64,000 nt of DNA from Pohlia nutans (taxonomy: Eukaryota; Streptophyta; Bryopsida; Bryales; Mniaceae), in NCBI GenBank assembly GCA_022496805.1, contig CM040088.1:28464452-28528451 (forward strand). Reading direction: 5' to 3'. The notes beneath the pieces were generated by a model, which was not told where the DNA came from, ran no database searches, and saw only the letters and a list, made by a program, of their open reading frames with translations. How positions within the stretch are numbered: the stretch's first letter is position 1; every line of letters starts with the position of its first letter. Of the stretch, positions 9,127-19,932 are shown one piece after another. The translations under genes and the position numbers were made by a program.

Positions 9127-12086
9127 ATGGCCTGTGCGCGCTTGGTGGGTTCTGCTTTCCAGCCCCTCAGGCAAGCTGCTTGTATCTCGCCCTCGTCCAC
9201 CTCCGGTAAGTCGCCTTTCAAGGTTGGGAAACGGGGGAGTTGCAAGGGAGTTTGCAAATCTTCCAGTCTTCATTTCCATTTCGTTCGTTTTCTGAAAGAG
9301 ATTTGGCGCAATCCTGTGCTGGAAGCTTGATATGTAGCAATGGTTACTCATGATAGACTAAGTTGTTTACGGAAGCGGAAGACTTCCTGGAATTCTTTCT
9401 GAGATGCCGTGCCTTGTGTCTGTATTCTACTCGGGTTAGGTTTGAGAACCTCTAGGAAAATGGAGTTCTCCTTCTTTTTTTGGTGTTCCTCGGACCCTGT
9501 CGAAATGCATTCCCGAGGGTTTAGTGAGGGTTTTGCATCCCGGTGTAATAGTCTATGTCACGACTTTACCTTCGTTTTAACCCTAATTCTAATTCGACAT
9601 TCTTTTGTGTGGCTTAACTGAACCATTCTTACGCGCTTTTGTGTTGAGTTAGCGGGTTGCCGCTTTGCGATTTGGACAGTTGAGGTTGTAGGAATTGTCC
9701 TTTGTCGGTGAATAATTTACTGCCTGAATGTAACCTTTCAACTACCCTACGCTATTGTCAGATTCGGCGTAAATTAATTAAAAAATGAGACGTTGAAAAT
9801 CTTCTGAAGTTTTGAAAGCTAAATGGTGAATATAAGGTAATTCTCAAGACGTAGACTACTAAATATCACCTTAAATTTTGGTTATTTTTAGTACAATCTA
9901 CTCAAAATTTGGAAAAATGTTGAATTCTCAACAATTCAGAAACTAAGCTACTAAAGCTCCAAGGCTCTGAAATTAATTCAGTTCGTCTTTTGCTTGCCGA
10001 ATCTGACTGTAGCGTACGTACGGTATCAACATATTGGTGTTCACATCTCAAGCGGTTTGTTTGATCATATACGGAAACGTTTTGAAGTGTTCTTGAGTTG
10101 GGCCTGAATGTTCTTTACAGGTTCTAGAGTTACGAGTGCGTTTTTGAAGAGGAGAAATGAGCCTCTCTGCTGTTCTCAGCGTGCTCTGAGTATTACCAGC
10201 TCTATAGTAAATGATAAAAATGAAGATGGCGGTAAGCTGCAAACCGCGTCATTTCTGTGTTTCCTGGAATCAAACATTCTGGTGATGTTGATCAGCTAGT
10301 GGGATTTTGATCATGTCGTTGCTGTGCGTCTAGAATTATTAAGAATTTGTGATGTACAACTTGTTGCATTTCCCATCAGCCATTGTGAAATAGTATTATA
10401 AAATTTTCATTTGGTCATTAACTATCGGTAGTTGCTTGACCACAGATTTGGCTTGGGATCCATACCTAGGAGAAGTCACTGCCAATGAGAGAATCGAGGA
10501 ACCTCCTCAATATGTGCCGCCACCACCCATTCCTGCAGAAGGTAGATTTCTCTTCTAAGTAATTGATTTTATCCTGGTATACCGCCGCACTTTGATGAAC
10601 ATATCTAGTCTTGTGCAGTCAATGCAAATACCAAAGTCATGAGAGGAGGAACAATAGAGCCAGTTTATAATCATCAAAATTGCTTATTGATCTGCTCATA
10701 CAACTGCTATGCTCACTGCACTTTTAGCAAATGGATGAGTATGATTTGACATAATGTGTGTATATTGATTTCTAGTGTATAAGCCTATTATTCCGATGTT
10801 GTTTATCCATTAATGCTAGGTTCTTGGTGTTTACTAACAAGAGTGCTCGTTGCTGATTGATCTAAGTTGTCATCAGCTCGTTGAAACGTACGCTAGTCTG
10901 TTCAAAACCATGTATGTTTTGAAAGATCTCTGGATTTGTTTCTTGAATTTGTCAAAGAGTAATGAATAATGGCACTGTTGGATACAGACATCTGCATTCG
11001 AGACAAAGTGGAGTTTCTATTGTACAATTTGAAAAGAATATTGCCAGGCCAGTTGGACAATGGCAAAGCAGACGTTCTCTGTTCGATGCTCAGCGATATG
11101 GTGGAGGTCGAGAATCCTGCTGTCTGCTTTCGCGGGAGCAGCAAGTCTGTATCCTCGTTAACCTTTTCTCAATTGAGTAGTGCTTAGACGAGTTTCTGGA
11201 AATCATTATGTATTAAAAAACTGTTCAGACCTGAATGCTGTTTTTTCATGAAATTTAATCGATTGATGTTTTTGCAGGTGCTCTGAATGGCTTAAAGCTC
11301 TCATCCAATTGCAAGCATCAGTTAACCTCCATGAACTCTACTACGAAAATGACATGAAGGATCCTGGTATGTCGGTATGTGCTCTCTACAAGCTCACGGT
11401 TTGTCTACAGATTCCTATTATACATGGACACAGGATGTTACCTGTAACATATTATTCTTACCTTCGGGAAAAGGGATAGCACGCAATGCATGCAATTCTA
11501 TTTGCAAATGGCATTAGATGACAATTGTTTAACGGAAAGAATGAATGTAGTAGTGTCAGAGGGTAGTTGGAATATTTTATTATTTCTTGAGAACAGCCAT
11601 CAAGTTCACCAATTTTTCACTGCCTGGTACATTCTGAAAAGATTTATGTTGTTTTTATGGTTCAGAGAAGCGTTGGGTTTACGCTGTGTGGACAGTGAGA
11701 TTTTTGGAGCACGAACACACCAATCCAAATGATCTCGTTGAGAGTTCGAGTGCAGCAGAGTCAACCCAACTGTCTGGGGAAACAGTGTTTGAAATGGAGA
11801 AATCTGGTCTGGTGCGTACTCTGGTTTTTCTTGCCATTCTTCTCCTTGATGTCTGCTGAGATTAGATTTCTTGTTCTTAATTTGATGAACCCTTACTATC
11901 ATTCTAAAAGTGATTACCTATCAGTGTCAGTTGATGTATCACAAGCTCAGCAGTCAGGTTACTTGCCTGTGTTTATGGCAGGTGTCACGGATAACCTCAA
12001 CATGGTACATCCTACAAGAAGATGATGGGGCATCTTTCACGAAAGCCAAGGATTCTCTATTTCGTCTCCTTGAAAAGACATTTTGA
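9127..12086 (+). CDS. unrecognised spliced gene, probable organelle-targeted protein
   Basis: My exon model is 9127-9205, 10121-10231, 10446-10541, 10988-11144, 11278-11366, 11666-11811 and 11982-12086. All introns are GT-AG and the phases agree, giving 783 nt or 260 residues ending in TGA. The N-terminus (MACARLVGSAFQPLRQA, then basic and serine-rich) resembles a mitochondrial or plastid transit peptide. A proline-rich linker (PQYVPPPPIPAE) leads into a helical domain containing DKVEFLLYNLKRILPG, SEWLKALIQLQASVNLHEL and KRWVYAVWTVRFLEHEH, and it ends DSLFRLLEKTF. I do not recognise the family. The weakest join is intron 3 (10542-10987). Alternatively a shorter protein starts at the ATG at 10969 in the same frame. 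Only transcript data would settle the start. Confidence 0.6.
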
Positions 12087-12722
12087 GTTTTTTTAGTGAC
12101 CTCAGGTAAGGACATTCAGCGACCCATGTTTCCCCATTTGTGTATATACAATTTCCACTTTTGACCTAATTTACTGCGTTGTCCATCTATGACCCTCAGG
12201 TGCATGAGTGGATGTTACTTGCCATGCTTATCACAGGGTGAAGGAAATTCTGATCCAGAAAAACATGTTTCTCATGAGGAGACTGAAGAGCCGGGTTCTC
12301 AATCGCCAGTTGAATGCTCGTACAGCAACGTTCTAGCCGCCCACAAACGCTTGTACTATACGGGTACATGGCCATTTACTTAATAGTTATGAGTGCTCAT
12401 TTCATTCATCTCGTTCGCATTTTCCTACCGGAACTCATGCACAAAGTTTGATCCCAAGTCTGATGAATGCTACCAATTTTGTTGCCGAACTGTCAGATTA
12501 CATCAACCGAAGAAGCCATCAGGGCTCCGGTCTCGACTGTAACTGTATACACGTATGATAGCAATAAAGAACGTCATGACTGAATGCTATTTGTGTTGCA
12601 CTGCACATACGTGCTATATAAAGTAGTAGTTACTACATATTTCATGTTGATTGTGTTATGGATAAACAAGATAACCTAAAAACCTTACCCTTTGGAAAGC
12701 GTGCAAAAATTAGAAACCATTA

Positions 12723-13022
12723 GAGTTATCTGAAAACAGAAGAGGAGTTCAAGAGGAGTTTGCTCTCTATAATTACAATTTCTAACAATCTTTGTTCAGG
12801 AATAGTTCCCATGGCCAGGTCTTTGGCTTGGGGGAACTTGTGGGAACTCTCTTCTAGCATTGGGGAGGTCATGAGTTCCACACCCCATTCTAGTGCAAGG
12901 CTTTGCTTTAAATTATTCTCCAACTTACCATAGATTAGTTTTGCAGTCTTTTTGAACTCAAACGAGTCTAAGGTTTAGGGTAAGGTTTCTTTCCACTTTG
13001 AAGCACTCTTTTTGGTTAACTC
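12723..13022. mobile_element. mariner-type MITE, copy 2
   Basis: This 300-bp element is flanked by TA (12721-12722 and 13023-13024). The left end is GAGTTATCTGAAAA and the right end TTTGGTTAACTC, inverted to each other. It is a direct-orientation relative of 8270-8580, and the two bracket the 260-residue gene. It has the same terminal motif as the larger element at 14129-14883. Confidence 0.65.
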
Positions 13023-13024
13023 TA

Positions 13025-14128
13025 TGAACACCTAACTGCCTAACCGTCCATATTTGGTCGATTCAAAATTTCAAAGTTACCAAAATTTCAACCCACTTTA
13101 AATGTCCATAACTTTTGCAAAAATAACAATTTTTGAGCATGATTTTTTTTCCCTTGTAGATATTAAAATTGATCATCTTTTCCAAAAGTAAATTTTGAAA
13201 AAATGTTTACTGATTTCCCTCTAAAGCCCTCAAATTGACAGTATCTCAAATTGTCACAAATTTGAAAATAAACACTTTTGCCACTAAACAATCATGTATT
13301 GATTTTTAAACTGCTCTTTTTGGTTGTAGAATATTTTGCAAAAAATTATAGAGCATCACATTTTTCGAAACAGTCTCCACATAAATTTTAGCCTAAGGAA
13401 AGAATCCCTTCATCTCCTAAATGAGATACTAACCCTTAAAGGAAATATCCTTTCCTAATTCCACATCCAAAATCTCTTTTAAACTCCTATTTAAGCATGA
13501 GTCTCTTTTTAATTTACTTTGGTTCTATTCTAAAAAAGTATTAATCTCTCAAAGGTGCTCAATTTAGCATCTAAAAAACCTCATTTGGTGCAACAGAGTA
13601 GAAGTTATGAACAAGATTCTCCCAAAATACTATCAAGCCTATGGGGCTTGCATTGTCCCTGTAAGAGTTAAACAAAATCAAGTTCACAATAAGATTAAAT
13701 GTGATTGGCAATGGTTTGCACTCCTCTTCCACTTGCAATATTGTTTTCAACATGTTAAACCAAATGTTCTCCTACTTCTCAAATTTGGTATACAAGTAAC
13801 TAACATTGTGTAGATTGTGAAATTGAAGAGTGACAAGTTTCTGTAGTGGAACATTTTCAAAATAGGAAGAAAAATACACGACTGAAAATTTTGGGCTTGT
13901 TATATTTTTCTCACACATTCTCACTTCAAACGTATATATCTTCTAATCTATACGGTCAAAGACTGTGAATTTATTTGAGCACATTCCTTTGGTATTAAAG
14001 AACAAGTTTATACAGTTGTGCAAAAAAATTAAATTAAATTAAATTATAAAAATTATAAAAAAAAATTTTAAAAAATGAAAAAGATTTTACAAAATGAAAC
14101 TGTGCCCTAGGAATTAGAAATGACAATA
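13025..14128. other. AT-rich intergenic DNA, no gene seen
   Basis: It contains short AT-driven ORFs only, plus A-runs near 14030-14100. No recognisable feature. Confidence 0.4.
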
Positions 14129-14883
14129 GAGTTATCTGTAAAGTCCCTCAAAAGTGGGTGAGTGGACTGTAGTTTGAGTGAATAGTGACATTAATCCTCA
14201 AAAAAGAACATGTGTCGAGCACTAAAAAAAAATTGTGGATGCAAACTTTGAAAGCACCAAAATCGGTGCTAAAAAACTTCTCACCCAAGTTTCTATTAGG
14301 GCTGGTTGTCCTATTACCAACCACTGCCCCAAATATGAGATGTAGACTTTTCTTGGGGCCACCACAGTTGAGACCCAAAACCACCAATTTCACTATTCAA
14401 GTAGACCAATGGCACGCCAAGCATTGCGAAGAAATAGTTGGTGGTTTTGGGTATCATTATGAGTGAAAGTTAGCACCACATGGTGTGGAAATGGAGAAAC
14501 CTAGTGATCGGTTTTGGGTCGTAGGTTACTTTCCACTTTGGAATTTTGTATAAAATTGAGAAATGCAAATTATAAGTTGCAATTTTTTGCAATCCTCATG
14601 AAATCCTATTTCGAACGCGGTCATAATTTTTTTCCGGATTTACCACTGCCAAATATAGGTCAGATTGCTTAAGTGGTTGGTAATAGGACAGTCAACCCTA
14701 TTCACCTTCACACATGAAGGTCATTGCTAACCCCTTTTCTGACAATAGATTCTCGCTATATATACTTAGACCGTCCCCACTCACCCATTCTTTTGATTTC
14801 CTAGAACTTCTCTCAATAGTTTTCATTTCTCCAAATTTTAGCCAAACTAAGGCCCACTCAACCCTTTAGTTTACGGATAACTC
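14129..14883. mobile_element. mariner-type MITE with a nested foldback element
   Basis: It is flanked by TA at 14127-14128 and 14884-14885. The ends are GAGTTATCTGTAAAG and, inverted, TTTACGGATAACTC. Inside it lies a second inverted repeat, about 14298-14700, with arms of about 30 bp (GGTTGTCCTATTACCAACCA and its complement). That inner element is related to 45801-46191. Confidence 0.6.
14298..14700. mobile_element. Harbinger-like MITE nested in a mariner MITE
   Basis: The arms begin TAGGGCTGGTTGTCC and end with the complement of TAGGGTTGACTGTCC. The interior block ACCACCAATTTCACTATTC recurs in inverted orientation in the 45.8-46.2-kb element. GGG ends suggest the PIF/Harbinger group, but a clean three-base target duplication is not seen. 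Confidence 0.45.
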
Positions 14884-15959
14884 TAATGTCATTGGAGTGT
14901 TTTTTGCAAATAGTCCCGGTCCTGTATTCATGGGACCCCTGTTGTGTTAGTTGAGTTACCTCTCTTAGTTGAGTTACCTCTCATATAAATTTTCAATTTT
15001 TTAATCTAAAAAAAAAAAATTGGCAAGAAGAGAGACAAATACAACAAAGGACCCAGCCAGGTCCGGCCAGGCCCGAGCAAGAAGAATTATATATTACAAC
15101 AATGCTGCTCTCATTCAACCATGCATGATACACACATACTAGACATAATTGATAAGTTGCTCACTGATTTTATACTTTCCCTCCCATTTCGGAGGCGCGT
15201 GCACTCCATGATATTGAAACATTCTTTCAAATGGTCAAAATGCAACCAGAATAAAACAAGACCGCAAGTTACACGTTTTACTCCCATTTCAGAGGGCATG
15301 CACTCCCTGAAATCGAAGCCTTCTTTCAAATGGTCAAAATGCAACCAAAATAAAACAAGGCCACAAACACGTTATAGCAACCATTTGGCAACGAGTTCAG
15401 CTCAGAGTTACAAGAGTCTGGGGCCAAAATTCCGATTTAGGGAAAAACTCTACTAAAACGTTAATAAATTCCATGTAACTAAACACACAAGTGCTATTTC
15501 AAAGAAACTGAACTGTCAGTAATAGAGGGCATACACACCATGAATTTTTAGAAACTTTAAAAATCTCTAGTCTACATTTGAACCTTAAACTCCACATATG
15601 TGTACACGTTTCCTCTGGACTTCCGTAATAAGGTTTGGAAACTGCAACGAAGACTTCTGTTAAGGAGCTGTAACCTTGCAAGTTTTATTTCTCAAATCGC
15701 CTGAATCAATTACAGAGTAAATCATGTCGTTCAATGGTGAACAAGTGAATGGATTGAACAATCTCCAGCGAATACCGGGAGTTATTCAAAAGAATGAACT
15801 AGAGTCCCTAGTCAGAGACCACCAGCTTATTGCTGCAACATCAATCGATCGTCACCTATATATCAACTAAGTCTGCAACCAGTGCATTGACAGCAACAAT
15901 AAAAAATAATCAAGCAATCGATTCTAACGCGCATGCACTAAATGAATGCATGGTCGAGA
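14884..15959. other. intergenic DNA; 3' flank of peroxidase gene
   Basis: The only structure seen is an imperfect direct duplication: 15181-15270 and 15281-15366 share TTTCAAATGGTCAAAATGCA and CTCCCATTTC at a period of about 101 bp. The peroxidase 3' UTR and poly(A) signal should lie within about 250 bp below 15960. Confidence 0.45.
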
Positions 15960-17631
15960 TCACTCATTCACAAACTGGCAGCGCCTGCGAATCTCGCCCT
16001 GTCGGCCCGTCTTGGGCGAGATATTGGTCATGGCCACCATCGCCGCAGCGAAGCGCTGGTTGAACGTCCTTTGGTTCAAGTTGGCCTGCACGAACGGGCG
16101 AGTGGCGGGGTCAGCGTACAGCGTTTGATCCGAGGTCATGAGCCCCCGCCCCTTCACCAGGTTCTGGTAGTAGATCGTGTCGAACGTGTCCGGGGTATAC
16201 TGGTCGATGGTCAGCGGCGTGGGAGTGGCGATCGACGGACACTTCTTCTGCAACGTCGCCAACAGATCCTTGGGCATCGTCGGGTCGATGGTGGTGAAGA
16301 TCCTGTCTCTCATCTGAACGCAGTGCGTCACTCCCAGAGTGTGAGAACCTGCAATCAATCCCATCGTCAGAACACATGACGCAATACCGATCTCTTCCAG
16401 ATTTAAACATGCTACCACAAGGTAAGTAAGATCAATATGCATATATAGCAAATATACTTACTTTCCTTATGTGCAGAATCAAACATGCTTCCGAACATGC
16501 TTCAGTCTAATCAAACATGCTTCCAAACAAGCTTCCAAACATGCTACAGAATCTGAAAATAGGGTTCCAAGTTCTGATATCCACCTGAAAGGTCGACCAT
16601 CTGTTGTGGAGACAGGCCTTTGGCGGCGAAGTTGGCGATGAGCTGCTTGCTGTTGAACGTGGAGGGCGGCAAGTTGGCGAGAGCCTGAGCTGCAAGAGAC
16701 ACGGTACCGTCGCGTCGTCCGGACGGCACTCTCCAGCCCTTGCCTCTAGTCAGGATCACGCTGTCACGCGACGCAAACGCTAGAATGTCCGCACACGAGA
16801 CGACTCCAGGGCACGCCTTCTCCACTGCCGCCTTGGCGGCGTCGATCGCTTCGAACCCATGCAGACCCGCATTATTCGGCGCCGCTCTCTCCGTCGTGTT
16901 CCCTGCCAGCAGCACGGACGCATCGCATCCCTGTCGAACACACCATTACAGTCAGTCACAATCATCTCTAGATAATACATACAATCGATCAAAACCGATA
17001 TACATACGCCACTGATGCAGCTAGAAAATTTACAAATACCCTAGTTTCTTAAACATCATTCAAAAAAAAAAAAACAGCACTTGGTGTTGCTAAAGGAGCT
17101 ACGCGAACTGAACAACCCAGCTCTGGAACTGACATTGTTCCTCACGTGATGTCGCGAGAAGCTCTAAGACAGCTGAAAAGATACAGATTGACTTGAGGAA
17201 ATGAAATTCGAAGAACCTCATGTTCGTTAAAATGAAATATTCCTGCGACATTGGCACAATTTTAGATGCCTGACTAAGATCTATACCAGTTCTAGTTTCT
17301 AAAACTTTGGACACTCGATCTACACAATTTCGAGACGTACACGCCATTTTAACAAATATGACCATGAAGGTAGACAGATAGAGATGCAGAGTGGAAGATG
17401 TACATTGACAAAGCAGTCATGGAAGATGAGGCGAACGATTCCAGCAGCCACAGTCTTGTCCTTGGCGTAGGACTTCTTCATGGACTGGAACACGATGCTC
17501 TCGACATTGGGACACCGGTACCCGTAGAAATTGTACTGCAACGTGGCCTCCACGGAACGCACATTACTGCTCAAGCAAACGGTCACCACCACCAGCAGCG
17601 CCACCAAGCTTGCTCTCATCTGAGGCCCCAT
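15960..17631 (-). CDS. class III secretory plant peroxidase
   Basis: It has three exons: 17404-17631, 16585-16930 and 15960-16348, with GT-AG introns in phases 0 and 1, giving 963 nt or 320 residues. That is the normal size for the family. Residues 1 to about 29 form a signal peptide (hydrophobic SLVALLVVVTVCLSS). The distal haem pocket RLIFHDCFVN carries the catalytic Arg and His. GCDASVLL follows at the start of exon 2, then VVSCADILAFASRD. The proximal haem-ligand His lies in LSGSHTLG across the second junction. Eight cysteines are present, as needed for the four conserved disulfides. Such enzymes oxidise phenolics with H2O2 in the apoplast or vacuole. No break is seen. I chose MGPQ at 17631; MRAS at 17619 is an alternative start. 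The specific isoform cannot be assigned. Confidence 0.95.
16481..16552. repeat. short tandem repeat in peroxidase intron 2
   Basis: It contains five to six degenerate copies of about 12-18 bp around AAACATGCTTCC, within the second intron of the peroxidase gene. Confidence 0.6.
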
Positions 17632-17649
17632 GATCAGATCGATGCCTCT

Positions 17650-17770
17650 CAAAGTGCAAGTGGAGTGATGGAGTGATGGGGTGATCGAGTGATCGAGTGA
17701 TCGAGGTGCGTTTCTGGAAATGCTGCGATAAAGCGATCGATCGAAGCACGTTTCTGGAAGTGCTGCGCCG
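17650..17770. repeat. repeats in the peroxidase 5' UTR/promoter
   Basis: The run GAGTGATCGA is repeated at 17655-17704 with variants. A unit of about 45 bp containing CGTTTCTGGAARTGCTGCG is duplicated between 17704 and 17770. Confidence 0.6.
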
Positions 17771-17772
17771 CA

Positions 17773-17780
17773 GTTATATA
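17773..17780 (-). promoter_or_regulatory. TATA box of the peroxidase gene
   Basis: On the minus strand the sequence reads TCTTATATAACTG, a good TATA box about 145 bp before the start codon. Transcription would start near 17745, giving a 5' UTR of about 115 nt. Confidence 0.6.
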
Positions 17781-18184
17781 AGAGCGGCTTGTGCAGGAGC
17801 GGCAAAGTTTCCCTTGTTGCTATTCCTGCATGCAAAGGTCCACGTTTCAAGCAAATGTCAACGATCGCGTCAACGCCAGATGCTAATATTAGGACTCGGG
17901 ATCCAGCTGTGTTCCCGTGACCAATTCTTTCTCCTCTATGAAGAGGAAAGTTATAATTGTGGTTTCGGAATTCGGATAGAGCTTCGAGTTCGGAACGTGG
18001 ATGAGTGCGAATTGGGGTGATGGAAATCCCCCATTATGATTTCGGTGCACACTAACTGGAAATGCAAAGCCAGCCAATTCTCATAATTGTCAACGACACC
18101 TGTAGTTCTGACAATGAACGCGGCGAGTGGACCACGAGCTTTACAGTAACTCTGCAGTGAGACGAGTTTTGTTATGTGTTCATA

Positions 18185-18365
18185 TTTTCCAGTTTTGAGT
18201 AGGTCCTCTGTGGAGTTCCTTTTGTTCAGATTTCTTTCTTTTCTGACTAACACATGCAATGCTCTTCACTGATTCCAGTGCTATAAAGTTTGGTCCCATT
18301 TGAATTATATTTCTGAAAATACGATTGATTGAATTTGTCATTTCGAAACAAATGAATGAGTCCTT
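18185..18365 (+). repeat. fragment of TTAA-type foldback repeat
   Basis: It shares CACATGCAATGCTCTTCACT and the following block with 28980-29050. The ends are not recognisable. Confidence 0.55.
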
Positions 18366-18781
18366 CGATTGTTTCAACCATATTTGCAAGGAAGGCTCTT
18401 TCAATTGGCATAGTGTTTTCCATGATTGTGTTTTTTTTTTTAGTAGGCAACCGCATCGCTGAAATGGTAAAAAGTACAGCACCAACGCCTGAGGACCCCG
18501 AAATACAGGTGGGAGAAACCACAGCTTTCCTGTTCCGAAGTATCAGGCTACAATCCTGAAATTGGCAAGGCCGTCACTTTCAGGACTTGACTTGCTGCCA
18601 CTGTGAAACACGAAAGGTAAATTTGAGAGAGTCTCAAGCTATTTACGGTGCAGACAGATCATATCTAGACTTTTTTTTACGTTCACTCACTTTCCCTGAA
18701 ATAGTTCGCCTTCTAGTTTCCGAGAAAATGCCCAAAGAGAGCGTGAATTGTTTGAATAATGCAATGAATGTAACTCATTAA

Positions 18782-19364
18782 CCCCTAAACGTCCAACCGT
18801 CATAGAAAGTGGACGATGTACAGAATCAGACACAGTTTTCTCATTAGGCATTGACTTTTTGCAGTGTGGATTTTTTACTGTATATTTTATGAGAAGTTAG
18901 CTTCATGCATTTGTGATTTGATTAGAAAGGGGTTGATTTGTGAAATTTTTATGCCTCATTTCATGTTGTAGTGTTTCACCCAAAATTTAGAAGATTTCAT
19001 TATAAAAGTGCTCTTAAAAAAGTCAACTCATAAAATTAAGCAACCAAAAAATCTCCAAAAATTACTACATTTAGAGTACTACATTTCAACCAATCAGTCA
19101 ATCACAACAGATTTCATGTACTAATTATCAATATCTTATTCGCAATCGAATTACAAAAGAATTTTGAATTTGAAGTTTCAAATTTTATACAAAAATATTG
19201 GTGATAGCAATTGCAAATCTAACCGTATGGATAGAAATCAATCAAAAATTCATAATGTACAACTATTATTCATACATCAAGTTCAAAATATCCCTCTGGG
19301 CTGTATTTTATGATGCATGTTTGCAGAACTGCCGAATTTGGAGAGGGGTGAGGACATTTCAAGG
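18782..19364. mobile_element. piggyBac-like MITE with TTAA target site
   Basis: It is flanked by TTAA at 18778-18781 and 19365-19368. The left end is CCCCTAAACGTCCAACC; the right end is a degenerate inverse (GAGGACATTTCAAGG). The interior is an inverted relative of 59289-59845 and also of 45177-45756, sharing the block around CCATACGGTTAGATT. It is non-coding. Confidence 0.65.
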
Positions 19365-19565
19365 TTAAATTGGCGGACTTTCTGCAGGAACGATTTGCAG
19401 TAGTTTTCATGAGAGTTTTGAGCCACCTGATTGAGAAACCAGAGCCATTTTGAGTTTCCCAACTCAATATTGAACCTCATAGCTATATCATTTCTAGAAT
19501 TTAGAGGTCAATGTTTCAGTTGGCCAACATGGAGAGCATCGTAAATAGAGTCAATTTCATAATAA

Positions 19566-19929
19566 GGGCCGCTTCACACTATGGCCGTCCAAGTCGAGAG
19601 GCCATGGGATTGAGTGGCCAAACTTTGTTGAGAGTCCAAAAAAATGAGCTGAAAATAGGTAATAAAATATAGTTTTGATTTTTTATGAAAAGAAATCGAC
19701 GGCCTCTCGACCATAGTGACGGGTCTTGCAAAATGTAGGACCCAAACTTCCTCTCGAGAGGCCGTCACCTTGGTCAAAAAGTGTTGCCATGTAAGCATTT
19801 TGAAGGTCCACGGCCTTTGGACTTTGGCCTCTAGTGTGAAGGGTCGAGAGGCCGAAACCATGGTTTCTTGCAATTTGATTGGTGGAAATCGACGGCCTCT
19901 CGACCTTTGACCATAGTGTGAAGCGGCCC
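19566..19929. mobile_element. Harbinger/Tourist-like MITE (TAA target site)
   Basis: This 364-bp element has 19-bp inverted ends: GGGCCGCTTCACACTATGG on the left and its complement on the right. It is flanked by TAA at 19563-19565 and 19930-19932. GGG-initial ends with a TWA duplication fit the PIF/Harbinger group. The motif GGCCTCTCGACC and its complement recur several times inside. Confidence 0.7.
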
Positions 19930-19932
19930 TAA

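Noticed and set aside
8989..9351. Minus-strand ORF of 120 residues over the first exon at 9.1 kb
   Set aside because: It is a shadow of the plus-strand exon and of the adjoining MITE, with no recognisable motif.
10969..11144. ATG at 10969 as the start of a separate 171-residue gene
   Set aside because: It is possible, but an acceptor at 10987 joins the upstream exons in phase and gives a complete transit-like N-terminus, so the joined model is preferred.
12826..12890. SINE promoter boxes in the 12.7-kb repeat (GGTCATGAGTTCCAC)
   Set aside because: The B-box match is poor and the terminal inverted repeats with TA flanks identify a DNA-type MITE.
8270..13022. The two 300-bp direct repeats as LTRs of a retrotransposon
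   Set aside because: Each has its own inverted ends and (copy 2) TA flanks, and the DNA between them encodes a spliced host-like gene with no retroelement domains.
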